From: Nocardia mexicana NBRC 108244 | GTDB lineage: Bacteria; Actinomycetota; Actinomycetes; Mycobacteriales; Mycobacteriaceae | NCBI RefSeq assembly: GCF_001613165.1 | Contig: NZ_BDBV01000018.1 | Location: forward strand, 1 to 64,000 | Direction: 5' to 3' | Length of the DNA: 64,000 nucleotides | Shown here: piece after piece, positions 47,896 to 58,359 of the stretch | How positions within the stretch are numbered: position 1 is the first letter of the stretch | How the letters are laid out: every line of letters starts with the position of its first letter | Translations under genes and position numbers: made by a program | The notes under the pieces: generated by a model | What the model was told of the DNA's origin: nothing | The model's input: only the letters and a program-made list of their open reading frames with translations | Databases searched by the model: none

Positions 47896-48864
47896 TCATC
47901 CCCCGTGGATAGCCGTGATCAAGGTGCGGTTGGAAATGGTGCGGGTGGTGACGATCTGGGTGAACGACTTCGGAGGCTCGTCGGGCAGCTGCTGGGTCAG
48001 CTTGACCTCCCACTGCCCCTCCCCGCCCGAACGGGTGATGTGCACGCAGTAGCGCGTGCCGACCGGCACCTGGTTGATGCCGCGCTGAATCTGTTCCGCC
48101 GCCGGAACATCGGCGGTGTCGGCGACCACGGCACGGGCCGCGAACCCGGAGCGCTGCACGTAATAGGCGCGCTCGAAGGCCAGGATGGCGTCGGGGCCGT
48201 TGCCGGTACCGCCGGGATCGGTGCCCGAGATGATATCGGCGGTGCGGCGCTGCTCGCACCCGTCGGTCGCGAAGGTCGCCGGCTGGGTGGTGCTCGCCGG
48301 CGGCGCGGTGGTGCGGGCCGGAACCCCTTGCACCGGTGTCGGTTTCGCGGTGGCGGCCGGAGTGCGGTCGCGCGTGGTGTGGATGACGGTCAGCACGATC
48401 GAGACGATCACGACACCCAGGCCGAGCATGATCAGCACCGCGACCAGCTTGTCGGCGCGGCGGTTGTCCGGCCGACGCCGCCGCGGATGCCGCAGCCGCA
48501 TACCGGGATTGCCGCCCGACCGGTCGATCAATTCCGGAATCAGGCCGGACTTGTCTCGCTCGGCGGTATCGCCCTCGTCGATGCCCGGCCCGATCCGGTC
48601 CGGTGGGATCGGCTCGGCGGCCGGTTCCCGTTGCGGCGCAACGGTCGGATCCAGCCACTGCTCCCAATCACCCGATTGGTAGGACGGCCCGTCCGGCGGC
48701 GGTAGGGCATCGACATCGATCTCGGGCGGGCGTCGGCGCCGGGCACCGCGGCGACCCGGACGCCGCCGCTTCTGTTTGCGCGCCGGCATGCGCACCATCG
48801 GCAGGCCCAGGTCGAACGGATTGCCCTGATCCCGGTTCGGATCCCCCGAATCAGATCGTGTCAT
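47896..48864 (-). CDS. single-pass membrane protein of the EspC operon
   Basis: A 322-residue protein with a cytoplasmic Arg- and Pro-rich N-terminal half (ARKQKRRRPGRRGARRRR near residue 28). One transmembrane helix (KLVAVLIMLGLGVVIVSIVL, about 140-160) is followed by a Thr/Pro linker and an extracytoplasmic domain (TRTISNRTLITAIHGG end; Cys in TDGCEQRRT and TRYCVHITR may pair). Its start overlaps the preceding gene by 14 bp, so it is part of the EspC-like operon. It may anchor or receive the secreted products. The domain is not one I recognise. Confidence 0.78.
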   Translation of the reverse strand: MTRSDSGDPNRDQGNPFDLGLPMVRMPARKQKRRRPGRRGARRRRPPEIDVDALPPPDGPSYQSGDWEQWLDPTVAPQREPAAEPIPPDRIGPGIDEGDTAERDKSGLIPELIDRSGGNPGMRLRHPRRRRPDNRRADKLVAVLIMLGLGVVIVSIVLTVIHTTRDRTPAATAKPTPVQGVPARTTAPPASTTQPATFATDGCEQRRTADIISGTDPGGTGNGPDAILAFERAYYVQRSGFAARAVVADTADVPAAEQIQRGINQVPVGTRYCVHITRSGGEGQWEVKLTQQLPDEPPKSFTQIVTTRTISNRTLITAIHGG

Positions 48865-50167
48865 CGCCGAAATCGCCGATGACGGCCGCCGGGACCGTCT
48901 CCTCGACGCGGGCCGGCACCGTCACACCCAGCTGGCCCTCGCCCCGCGGCTTGTGCTCCTGATCGTTCGACGGCGGCGGTGGCATGGCCAGGCCACCGGC
49001 CGTACCGGGCGGAACATGGTCGGGCGCCGCGGGTTTCGGTGCGGGCGCGGGGTCGGCCGGGGCCGGGGTGTCCGGCAGGATGGAGGACGGGGGCGGTGCG
49101 GCGGGGGCCGGTTTGGCATCCGCCTTCTCCGCCCCGCCGGGCGCGCCCGGTGCATTCGCCGCGGGGGGAATGACGACCCCCGGCGCGGTACCCGACGGTG
49201 TCGACTGCCCGGTCTGCCCGGTGCCGCCGAAGTCGAACAGCTTGTTCGACCCGCTGCCGCCGCTCGAGGTGCCGTCACTCGCGCCGGGATTGATCGCCTC
49301 GGTGATCGCCTTGTCGGCCGAGGCCGCCACCGTATCGATGGTGTGCGTGCCGACCTCGGCGATCTTGTCGATCAGGTGCGTTCCGATATCGACACCCGCG
49401 GTAATCGCCGTGGTGCCGACCTCCACACCCGCGGAGATGAGCTGCTGCTGCAACTGCATCTGGGCGACCAGCGCCGGATCCATCGGCTGCCCCGGTACCT
49501 GACCGGGCACCGTCGGGGCCTGCCCCGGCGCCGTCGACCAGGACTGGCCCTGCGTTCCGCCCCAGCCCTGATTGACCCCGGACGGCGTGGTGACGGTGAG
49601 CGGCTCCATCCGGTCCAGCCGCCGGGTGTGGTCGTCCATTTCGCCCCGCGCGGTATTGACCGTGCCGAGCGCATCTCGCAGCGCCCGGCTGGCTCGCGCG
49701 ATCACCGCGTCGGTATCCGGCGACGAGGAGGCGTTGTCCAGGATGATCCGCGCATCGCGGCGGAAATCCTCGATGATCTTGTCTACCTTGGTGGCCGCGC
49801 GCGAGCTGGTGGACTGCGCGTCGGCCAGCACCGACAGATAGGCCGGGCCGCGGTCGGAGATGTCACCGATCTCGGTCTGCGTGGTGCGCAGCGAGGGAAC
49901 GGCGGCATCGGAACCCTTGCCCGTCCAGGTGGATTCGATGGCGTGCAGGCCGTCGCGGTGGGGGGCCTCGGTTTCCGCGGCGCGGGCGGACGCCGACGAC
50001 AGGGCGGCGGAAATCGCCTCGTCGGGGATGCCGACGCCGGTGCCGAGCGACGCACGCAACGCCAGCAGGGGCTCCACCAGCCGCGCCACGATCGGCGGAT
50101 CACCCGTGGGATCGGACGCCGCGGCCGGGGTGGTCGGCTCGGACGGCCGATTCTTCAGGCGCCTCAT
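48851..50167 (-). CDS. Ala/Pro-rich WXG100-like type VII substrate (Rv3439c-like)
   Basis: A 438-residue protein. Residues 25-190 are helical with the WXG-type turn ESTWTGKGSDAAVPS near residue 80. A Gln/Pro/Gly linker, a second helical piece (VEVGTTAITAGVDIGTHLID) and a Pro/Ala-rich tail follow. The start overlaps the EspC-like gene by 4 nt (ATGA). Its place just after glmM and an EspC-like gene matches the Ala/Pro-rich Rv3439c of M. tuberculosis (from memory). It is probably an ESX substrate or secreted scaffold paired with the EspC-like protein. Confidence 0.8.
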   Translation of the reverse strand: MRRLKNRPSEPTTPAAASDPTGDPPIVARLVEPLLALRASLGTGVGIPDEAISAALSSASARAAETEAPHRDGLHAIESTWTGKGSDAAVPSLRTTQTEIGDISDRGPAYLSVLADAQSTSSRAATKVDKIIEDFRRDARIILDNASSSPDTDAVIARASRALRDALGTVNTARGEMDDHTRRLDRMEPLTVTTPSGVNQGWGGTQGQSWSTAPGQAPTVPGQVPGQPMDPALVAQMQLQQQLISAGVEVGTTAITAGVDIGTHLIDKIAEVGTHTIDTVAASADKAITEAINPGASDGTSSGGSGSNKLFDFGGTGQTGQSTPSGTAPGVVIPPAANAPGAPGGAEKADAKPAPAAPPPSSILPDTPAPADPAPAPKPAAPDHVPPGTAGGLAMPPPPSNDQEHKPRGEGQLGVTVPARVEETVPAAVIGDFGDDTI

Positions 50168-50487
50168 GGTAGGGACTCCCCTGCCTGCTTCATGGCGGCG
50201 GCCGCATCGGTCTCGTTGCTCGCCACCGAGGCGTCGAATCCGCGCAGCACCTGCCCGTAGGCCGAGACCAGTTGGCCCGCCGTGGACAGCGCCTGTGCGT
50301 GTTCGGTCACCGCCGCGGTGAACCGCGCCGCGAAATCAGCACCGAGCAAGCCCAGATCGGCCGCCAGCCGCTCCGGGTCGACCGCACCTTCAGCAACAGT
50401 TGCCGCCGAGGCCAGCTGTTGCGAGACAGTATCCGCGATGGTGGTGTAGGCGGCCATTGCCGCCGGATCGAGCTTCAGCGTGTTCAC
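50164..50487 (-). CDS. EspC-like type VII secretion protein (Rv3440c-like)
   Basis: A 107-residue helical protein of the EspC/DUF2580 type (LDPAAMAAYTTIADTVSQQL, FAARFTAAVTEHAQALSTAG, YGQVLRGFDASVASNETDAA). It heads a three-gene operon (ending at 47896) and overlaps the next gene by 4 nt. It is a paralogue in layout, though not closely in sequence, of the EspC-like gene at 43504. Its position beside glmM matches Rv3440c. Confidence 0.82.
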   Translation of the reverse strand: MNTLKLDPAAMAAYTTIADTVSQQLASAATVAEGAVDPERLAADLGLLGADFAARFTAAVTEHAQALSTAGQLVSAYGQVLRGFDASVASNETDAAAAMKQAGESLP

Positions 50488-50755
50488 TGTTCCCCCTCAC
50501 GGAAACCCAAGCCTTCGCTGTCGCATCATGATTCGGGTCCACCATACGTCGTGGTCCCGAACCTTGCGTCCCGATCCCACGGATGGTCACCGGACGTCCA
50601 GTCGAGACTAGCGCTTCTTACCAGCTCATGCATTGTTTCGAGCCGCCGCTCGTGGGAACGGGTCCGACCGGGGTTCACAACGACCTTGGTACGCGCGTAC
50701 CGCACGGGTGGCGGCATTCGACGCCGATCTCGCGCAACGCCGTTCGATACCGGGC

Positions 50756-52123
50756 TCAGACGGCGGCGACCCGCTTGGCCAGATCGTCGGCGAGCTGGTG
50801 CGCACGATCGGGATCGGTGGCCTCGACCATGACGCGGACCAGCTGCTCGGTCCCGCTGGGACGCAGCAGGACTCGGCCGGTCTCGCCCAGGACGCGCTCG
50901 GCCTCGCTGACCGCGTCGCGGATCTCGGGGGCCACGGCGACCGCGGACTTGTCCGAGACCGGCACGTTGATCAGCACCTGCGGCACGGTCTGCACCACGC
51001 TCGCGAGATCGGCGAGGCTGCGGCCGGTCCGGACCATGCGCGCCATCAGCTTGAGGCCGGTCAGCACCCCGTCGCCGGTGGTACCGAACTTCGGGAACAC
51101 CACATGCCCGGACTGTTCGCCACCGAGGGTGTAGCCGCCGCGGCGCAGCTCCTCCAGCACGTACCGGTCGCCGACGGCGGTGGTGCGCATCGTGATTCCC
51201 GCCGCCCGCAGCGCCAGGTGCAGGCCCAGGTTGCTCATCACGGTCGCGACCAGGGTGTCGTGGGCGAGTTCGCCGGCCTCGTGCATGTCCAGCGCGAGGA
51301 TGGCCATGATCGCGTCGCCGTCGACGACAGTGCCCGCGGCGTCCACCGCCAGGCAGCGGTCGGCGTCGCCGTCGTGCGCCAGCCCCAGATCGGCGCCGTG
51401 CTCGCGGACCGCGTGCTGCACCTGGTCCAAATGCGTGGAGCCGCACCGCTCGTTGATGTTCAGACCGTTGGGTTCGGCATTGATCGCGATGACCCGCGCC
51501 CCCGCCTCGCGATAGGCGGCCGGGCCCACGTCCGAGGCCGCGCCGTGCGCGCAATCCACCACGACGGTCAGGCCGTTCAGGTCGCGCCCGGTCGCCTCCA
51601 CCAGATGTTCGACGTAGCGTTCGTGCGTGCCCGCCAGGCTGTAGTGGTCGTCGACATGACCGTCGAGGCCGGATACGCTCAGCACCCGCCCGATGGCGGC
51701 GCCGGTCGGCCGCGCGAAGGTCTTCTCCCGCACCAGATCCTCGATGCGGTCCTCGACCGCGTCGTCGAGCTTGTGCCCGCCCGCGGCGAAGATCTTGATT
51801 CCGTTGTCGGGCATCGGGTTGTGCGAGGCGGAGATCATCACGCCCAGGCAGGCGTCGTAGGCCGCCGTCAGATAGGCGACCGCAGGCGTCGGCAGCACGC
51901 CGACCGAGAGCACGTCCACCCCGGCGGCGGTCAGTCCGGCCGTCACCGCGGCCTCCAGCATCTCGCCGCTGGCGCGCGGGTCGCGGCCCACCACCGCCAC
52001 CGCGCGCTTCTTGCCGCGGCCGAGCACCTGTGCCGCCGCCGCCGAAACATGCAGCGCCAGTTCCGGACTCAGCGAGTCGTTGGCGAGCCCCCGAACTCCG
52101 TCGGTGCCGAACAAACGTCCCAT
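50756..52123 (-). CDS. glmM: phosphoglucosamine mutase
   Basis: This enzyme converts glucosamine-6-phosphate to glucosamine-1-phosphate, the step after GlmS toward UDP-GlcNAc. The 455-residue protein begins [12 protein letters not shown]. Its phosphorylated serine is Ser100 in MISASHNP, the metal loop is DGDADRCL, the sugar-binding loop is [10 protein letters not shown] and the phosphate site is [25 protein letters not shown] precedes the ATG at 52123; the open frame upstream is spurious. It follows rplM-rpsI after a strong terminator, so it has its own promoter in the 135-bp gap or relies on read-through. Confidence 0.97.
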   Translation of the reverse strand: MGRLFGTDGVRGLANDSLSPELALHVSAAAAQVLGRGKKRAVAVVGRDPRASGEMLEAAVTAGLTAAGVDVLSVGVLPTPAVAYLTAAYDACLGVMISASHNPMPDNGIKIFAAGGHKLDDAVEDRIEDLVREKTFARPTGAAIGRVLSVSGLDGHVDDHYSLAGTHERYVEHLVEATGRDLNGLTVVVDCAHGAASDVGPAAYREAGARVIAINAEPNGLNINERCGSTHLDQVQHAVREHGADLGLAHDGDADRCLAVDAAGTVVDGDAIMAILALDMHEAGELAHDTLVATVMSNLGLHLALRAAGITMRTTAVGDRYVLEELRRGGYTLGGEQSGHVVFPKFGTTGDGVLTGLKLMARMVRTGRSLADLASVVQTVPQVLINVPVSDKSAVAVAPEIRDAVSEAERVLGETGRVLLRPSGTEQLVRVMVEATDPDRAHQLADDLAKRVAAV

Positions 52124-52257
52124 TCCCTCGCTCCTGAGCAGTGTGTGGATGCGGCTCGGATCCGCGACGCCCAAGGATCCTATTGCGCCCGCGGCAATCT
52201 CCATCGTCACGCAGGCCGGGCGGCTGCGTGCGCGATTGCGTGCCGCGGTGAATACAG

Positions 52258-52297
52258 CACGAGAGCAGGCGCCCGGACAGGGGCGCCTGCTCTCGTG
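52258..52297 (-). terminator. terminator of rplM-rpsI operon
   Basis: A perfect 17-bp stem (52258-52274 with 52281-52297) with a 6-nt GGACAG loop lies 13 bp after the rpsI stop codon and upstream of glmM. It is the longest perfect hairpin I found in the window. Confidence 0.88.
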
Positions 52298-52310
52298 TAC
52301 AGCTGCAAGA

Positions 52311-52810
<500 letters not shown>

Positions 52811-52814
<4 letters not shown>

Positions 52815-53254
52815 TGGGCCACCTGCTTGATCTCGAACGGAACGGGCTGCTGGGCCGCGTGCGGATGCGACGGGCCGGCGTAGACCTTCAGCTTGCGGGC
52901 GACCTGGTTGCCCAGCTTGTTCTTCGGGATCATGCCCTTGATGGCACGCTCCACGACACGCTCGGGGCGGGTCTCCATCACCTGACGGACAGACCGGGTC
53001 TTCAGACCGCCCGGGAAGCCGGAGTGGGTGTGGATGAACTTGCGGTCGGCCTTGTTGCCGGCGATCGCAATCTTGTCGGCGTTGATGATGATGACGAAGT
53101 CGCCACCATCGACGTTCGGCGCGTAGGTCGGCTTGTTCTTGCCACGCAGCAGATTCGCTGCCTGCACGGCAAGGCGGCCGAGCACTACGTCAGTGGCGTC
53201 GATGACGTACCACTTACGGGTCACGTCACCCGCCTTCGGGCTGTACGTAGGCAC
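52811..53254 (-). CDS. rplM: 50S ribosomal protein L13
   Basis: A 147-residue L13 protein: [20 protein letters not shown] near the N-terminus, [36 protein letters not shown] and the C-terminal [15 protein letters not shown]. The start is the GTG at 53254 (product [14 protein letters not shown]), with AGGGAAG upstream; a spurious extension continues to 53545. It is the first gene of the rplM-rpsI pair, which is expected to be growth-rate regulated. Confidence 0.98.
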
Positions 53255-53412
53255 AGTGCTTCCCTGTCTGTCGTCGGTGTTCTGCCGGCCAGGCGAACGG
53301 TCGGGTGATCCCGGCGGCCAGTGGAGACCCGGGGCCCGTGGGACGACACGAGTCACCTCGCGACGTACCGCACGCCAACGCGCAACGATACCAGCACGCT
53401 CTCCACCTCTTT

Positions 53413-53435
53413 TCCCGGCATGCTTTTGGCCGGGA
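53413..53435 (-). terminator. recurrent hairpin after the type VII-associated gene
   Basis: TCCCGGC-ATGCTTTTG-GCCGGGA, a 7-bp stem and 9-nt loop, lies directly after the stop codon at 53436. It has the same sequence type as the hairpins at 18386, 23061 and 27414. Confidence 0.7.
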
Positions 53436-55558
53436 TCAGATGTGCATCGGCGGCCCGTGGTCGATGACTCCGCGCGGGGTGGGGACCGAATATTGCAGGT
53501 TGTTGATGCCGAGCTGCGGACAGTCGGCCCCGTCGGACGTGGCACCGACGCCCGGGGAACCCGGTCCGGTCACGCTCGGGGTCAGCGCGCAGAGCGGAGC
53601 CGAATGCGGGACGCCCGCGACTTGCTCGATCGAGGGCCAGGCGCCGAAGTCTGTCGTCGCGAAGGCCCCGACCGAGCGGACGTCGAAGTCGCCGACCGCG
53701 CCGGGGACGGCCGTGTGCGGGGCGCCCCTATCGGCGCCCGGCGCCGTGAAGCCGATGTCGCGCGCGTCGGCCCACGCGCCCGGCACGTGCGCGGCCAACC
53801 CGATGCCATCGGGCGCCTGTCCTTCGGCGGAGGTGACGACCTCGTCGGCGGGATGCGCCACGTGGTCGGCGCCGCCGTCCGGCGACAGCGCCATCGCGGC
53901 CAAGGCCACGGCGCCCACGATGGTCGGCGCCCCGAACAGGTTGTCCTTGACCCTGTGCCACATCTTGCCGTGATCGTCGCCCTCCCCGTGAGCGTGCTCG
54001 GGGCGTTCGTATTCGGAGGTCGGGCCGGGGGAACCACCGCGATTACCGGTAGCCACGTCCGGCAGCCCATCCGGTCCGCGGGTGACCCGCGTGGTCGGCT
54101 CCTCGTCGACCTCGCGCGCGGCGTGCCGCCCCACTCGCGGCGGCGAATCCGTATGCCGCGGAGCCATATACGGCTGCTGCGGCATCGGCTCCGGCTGGCG
54201 GCGCAGCGGCTGCGCACCGAGCCCGGCGTGCTGCGACGCCGGGTCGACCGGCCGACCGCCGTGCCGCACCGTATCGCCCGCGACCGCCTGCGGTGTCCGC
54301 AGGCTGTGCCGCCCGCCCTCGGAGTCCCGCGTGGCGGGCGAGGACGTCATCCGGCGCCCCGAACCCGGATGTTCGCTGGTCATTCCCTGTCCCCCGGCGG
54401 ATGTGCCGGGCGCCGAGCTCGTCTGACGAGCCGGGCCCGGCCCGGGATTCCCCGGATCGGCCCCGCGTCCCCCACCGGACAGGCCGGGCGCCGGGTGACC
54501 GGAACCGGGCGCACGGCCCTCCCGGCCGACCGCGCGTCCCGGCTCCTCGGCGGAGCCGTGCGCGCCACCCGAACCGGGTGGCTGTCGCTGTGTGGAATAC
54601 GACGGGCCCTCGCCCGGCGGAGGATTCGGATGGCGGCTTGCGGCCTGGCGCGCGTCGGGGCCGGGCGCCGGTCTGGGCGGCTCCGGATCCGGATAGGCCT
54701 CCTCCTCGGCGTACTCGCTGTCGGTGACCAGCAGGTGTGCCGCACCGAGCGCGAGAGCGCGTGCATCGGATGGTCCGCCACGCGTAGTCGATGGCCGAGG
54801 TGGTTCTGGAACGCCAGCCGCAGCGCGTCGTTGAAGCACACGTTGCCGGTGAGCAGCACGGTGGAGGTGTCGGCGCTGATCGAGCGGGCCGCGGCCATCA
54901 CCTCGATCACCACATTGTCGGCCGAATGGGCATCGCGAATGGCATCGGGCGAGATGGGCACGCCGACCGATTCGGTGGGCTGCTCGTCGTCCCCGTGCAC
55001 GGCGACCACCAGGCACACCCGGCCGTCGGAGTAGACGCCGGTGGCACCCGAACCGGCGAAACCCGGCTCCGGCGGGCGCACCAGGCCGAGCGCGCGCACG
55101 TATCCGGACAGTGCCACCGACTCCGGTAGCGGTTCGGTTGCCACATCCAGCAATTCGACGAGCCGGCAGTATTCGTCGATCTTCTCGTCCGGCCAGTCGT
55201 CCGGGAAGGGCAGCGCGACGACCTCGGGCTTGCCGCGCAGGTACTTACCCGTCGCGGCGAGCGGGTTGTACATCCGGGCCCGGAACACCAGCTCCACCGG
55301 CCAGGTCGCGCCCGCGATCCGGATCTGCCGGTGGCCCAGCACGTCGCGCACGTCGGAGATGGCAATGCCCAGGTCGGGGCGCTGCCGCTCGCCGCCCGCC
55401 GTGTGCAGACGACCGGACGCGTCCGCCAGCAGGTACGCCGGCGGCGTGTATGTGCCTTCCACCTGGACCGGGCGGATCGGTGTGCCACCGCCGCCTGCGG
55501 CCACGGACACCACATCCCAGCCGAGATGTATTGCCCCAACTCGAGCCGTCACACGCAT
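53436..55558 (-). pseudogene. type VII-associated Hsp70-like membrane protein, frameshifted
   Basis: This reads as one gene in two frames. The N-terminal part (from the ATG at 55558 to about 54771) is about 263 residues of an Hsp70/actin-like domain (ARVGAIHLGWDVVSV, AISDVRDVLGHRQIRIAG, SADTSTVLLTGNVCFNDAL, QNHLGHRLRVADHP). The expected continuation (SDARALALGAAHLLVTDSE) appears in the next frame and runs to 53436. It adds a long Pro/Gly/Arg-rich linker, a membrane helix (GAPTIVGAVALAAMAL) and an exported tail. Past about 54771 the first frame gives only Arg/Pro-rich nonsense. A one-base indel near 54771 would restore a protein of roughly 700 residues. The position beside rplM is where ESX-4 genes lie in mycobacteria. 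The defect may be a true mutation or a sequencing error. Confidence 0.62.
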
Positions 55559-55631
55559 AAGTGTGCCTGCTGTGACGACGACACGCGCGGGGCAGGTCCA
55601 AATCCCCACTCTGACCTGCGATTTTGCCCGA

Positions 55632-58247
55632 TCATGCGGTTGTCTTCTTCAAACGCAGCCGCCACCAGGTCAGGACCGACAGCACCGTCGTGATCACCAG
55701 CAGCATGGCGATGTCCAACAGCCAGAAGCCGGGCTTGTGCTGCCACAGCGCATCGGGCTGGGCGTTGGCGAACAGATAGCGCAGGTCCACCGTCGCGGCG
55801 CCGGAGGCGAAGCCCCAGCGCGACGGGAAGAGATAGGACAGCTGCTCCAGCACGATGCGGTCGGTCACCGGGATCATGCCGCCCGCCATCACCAGCTGGC
55901 ACATGATCATCACGACCAGCAGGGGCATCACCTGCTCGTTGGACTTGGCGATCGTCGACAGCAGCAGGCCGATGACGACACAGGCCACCGCCGTGAACGC
56001 CAGATCGAAGTACAGCTCGACACTGCCCGACGGGATCAGGGCCCCCTTGCCCGGCGGATTCTTGCCCGCCAGCACGATCGCGACCAGGACAGCGGACTGC
56101 AGCAGCGCCGCGATGCCGAAGATGGCGACCTTCGCCAGCAGATACGCCGAGGGCAGCAGCCCCACCGCCCGCTCGCGGAAGAAGATCGGGCGCTCGCCGA
56201 CGAGATCGCGCACGGTCAGCGTCGACCCCATGAAGCAGGCGCCGAGGATGAGCACCACCAGCAACTGCTGGGTCTCCCCGCCGCCGTCGAGCACGAAGGT
56301 GCCGTCCGGCAGCGGCACCGGCACGCCGGGGGCGAAGCCGTTCTCACCCGGCACCACCAGCGACAGGATGCCGAGCACGAACGGCAGCACCACCAGGAAG
56401 GCCAGATAACCGCGGTCGGCGAGGATCAGCCGCACCTGTCTCCTCGACAGGGTCGAGAACTGTTTCCAGCCACTGGACTTCGGCGGCCGCCCGACGGCCC
56501 CGTTCGGCGCGACCGGCGGCGGGGGCGGCGCCACGGCGGCCTGGCGGGACCGGTAGTTGGCGAAGGCGCCGTCCGGATCGGCCGCCACCCGGGCGAAGAT
56601 GTCCGCCCAATCGCTGGTGCCCAGGAAGTCGCCGACGGTGGCGGGATGTCCGCAGAACGCGGTCTTGCCGCCGGGCGCCAGCAGCAGCACCTGATCGCAC
56701 ATGTCCAGGCAGGCCACCGAGTGGGTGACGACGATGACCGTGCGCCCCGCGTCGGCCAGCTCCCGCAGCATGGTCATCACCTGGCGGTCCAGCGCCGGGT
56801 CCAGGCCCGAGGTGGGCTCGTCGAGCAGCAGCAGCGCCGGGCCGGTCAGCAGTTCCAGGGCCACCGAGGCGCGTTTGCGCTGGCCGCCGGACAGCCGATC
56901 GACGCGGGTATCGGCGTGTTCGGTGAGCGAAAGTTCCTTCAGCACACCGTCGATCACCTGCTGGCGGTCGGCCTTGCTGGAGTCGGGCGGCAGCCGCAGT
57001 TCGGCGGCGAAGCCGAGCGCCTGGCGGACGGTGAGCTGGCGGTGCAGCACGTCGTCCTGCGGGACCATGCCGATCCGGCTGCGCATCGCCTCGTACTCGG
57101 CGTGCAGGTTGCGGCCCTCGAAGGTGACCACACCCGCGGACGGATGCGTCGTTCCCGCAACGAGTTTCGACAGCGTGGACTTGCCCGCGCCGGAGGGCCC
57201 GATGAGCGCGGTCAGGGTGCCGCGACCGGCCTGCATGTTCACATCGATCAGCAGCTGCTTGTTGCCCTCGACGACGAATCCGACGCCGTGCACGTGCAGC
57301 CCCTGTTCGGCGACCGGCTTCCGGCGGTGCTTCAGCGTGCCTTCCTGCACGACGAAGTCGACATTGCCGATGGTGACGATGTCGCGCTCGCGCAACACCA
57401 CCCGCTGCTCGCGGCGGCCGTTGACGAAGGTGCCGTTGGCCGAGCCCAGGTCCTCGAGGAGCAGGCCCTCGCCGCCCTTGGCCAGCCGGGCGTGCCGGCG
57501 CGAGGCCAGCGGATCGTTGACCACGATCTGGTTGTCGCTGGTGCGGCCGATGGTCAGGCCGCCCGCCGGGATCCGGTCTGCGCGCGCGACCGGCGCGGTG
57601 GAGGCGCGGGCGCGCATCGGCGGCAGCGCGGAGCTGTCGGCCTTGGTGGTCATGTTGACGTTCGGCGCGGCCGGAACCGGTTGCTGCGGTTGCGGATCCG
57701 GACGGCGCGGCGGCGCACCGGCGCGGCCCTGGGAAGGAGCGGGCGGATGCTGGGGCGGCGTGCCGGGGCGGTGCGGCGGGATGTTCGGGCGCTGCGGCGG
57801 AGTCTGCGGTCGCTGCGCCGGGGAATGCTGCGCCGGTGGCTGTTGCCGCGGGGGCGACGCCGGGCGGTAACCGTCGGCCGGTGGCTGCCCGCGGGACGGC
57901 CCCGGACGCTGCTGCGGCGGCGGTGCCGGGCGCGCGGATTCGGGAACCAGATGGAGTAGCGGCCCACTGATCGCGTCCCCCAACCGGACCAGTGTCGGCC
58001 GCTCGATCGGCACCGGCCGCGACAGCCGCTGCGCGTCCACGAACACGCCGTTGGTACTTCCGTTGTCGCTGAGTAACCAGGCATTACCCTGCCAGACAAG
58101 TGTCGCGTGCACACGGGAAACCAGCGGACTGTCGACGAACAGCGTCACCTCCGGCGCACGGCCCATGGTGATCTGCTGCTGGGAGTCGAAGACACGATCG
58201 GTTCCCTCATGGCGCACGGTGATCTTCTGCGCCCCCGGTGATGACAT
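55632..58247 (-). CDS. FHA-domain ABC transporter (Rv1747-like)
   Basis: An 871-residue half-transporter of the ABCG/Rv1747 type. Two FHA phosphothreonine-binding domains come first (about 10-100 with NGSTNGVFVD; about 230-315 with LGSANGTFVN), separated by a Pro/Gln-rich linker. An ABC domain follows (about 330-560: GPSGAGKSTLS, LSGGQRKRASVAL, LLLLDEPTSGLDPALD). About six membrane helices make up the C-terminus (from about 610). In mycobacteria Rv1747 is phosphorylated by PknF and exports cell-wall phosphatidylinositol mannosides. A similar kinase-controlled export role is likely here. The ATG at 58247 is the best start although its ribosome site is weak. No kinase gene is adjacent. Confidence 0.9.
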   Translation of the reverse strand: MSSPGAQKITVRHEGTDRVFDSQQQITMGRAPEVTLFVDSPLVSRVHATLVWQGNAWLLSDNGSTNGVFVDAQRLSRPVPIERPTLVRLGDAISGPLLHLVPESARPAPPPQQRPGPSRGQPPADGYRPASPPRQQPPAQHSPAQRPQTPPQRPNIPPHRPGTPPQHPPAPSQGRAGAPPRRPDPQPQQPVPAAPNVNMTTKADSSALPPMRARASTAPVARADRIPAGGLTIGRTSDNQIVVNDPLASRRHARLAKGGEGLLLEDLGSANGTFVNGRREQRVVLRERDIVTIGNVDFVVQEGTLKHRRKPVAEQGLHVHGVGFVVEGNKQLLIDVNMQAGRGTLTALIGPSGAGKSTLSKLVAGTTHPSAGVVTFEGRNLHAEYEAMRSRIGMVPQDDVLHRQLTVRQALGFAAELRLPPDSSKADRQQVIDGVLKELSLTEHADTRVDRLSGGQRKRASVALELLTGPALLLLDEPTSGLDPALDRQVMTMLRELADAGRTVIVVTHSVACLDMCDQVLLLAPGGKTAFCGHPATVGDFLGTSDWADIFARVAADPDGAFANYRSRQAAVAPPPPPVAPNGAVGRPPKSSGWKQFSTLSRRQVRLILADRGYLAFLVVLPFVLGILSLVVPGENGFAPGVPVPLPDGTFVLDGGGETQQLLVVLILGACFMGSTLTVRDLVGERPIFFRERAVGLLPSAYLLAKVAIFGIAALLQSAVLVAIVLAGKNPPGKGALIPSGSVELYFDLAFTAVACVVIGLLLSTIAKSNEQVMPLLVVMIMCQLVMAGGMIPVTDRIVLEQLSYLFPSRWGFASGAATVDLRYLFANAQPDALWQHKPGFWLLDIAMLLVITTVLSVLTWWRLRLKKTTA

Positions 58248-58359
58248 GTGCCGGATACTATTCGATGGTCCGGACATCGGTGGGGCTCGAAGCTGCCCTC
58301 TATTACCCTGTACCGGCGACCGAGACCGATATGTGACCGGCCCCGGGGAGGGAGTGGAT

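Noticed and set aside
55041..57959. 972-codon plus-strand open frame opposite the FHA-ABC transporter
   Set aside because: Antisense shadow; no domain and Gln/Arg/His-rich composition.
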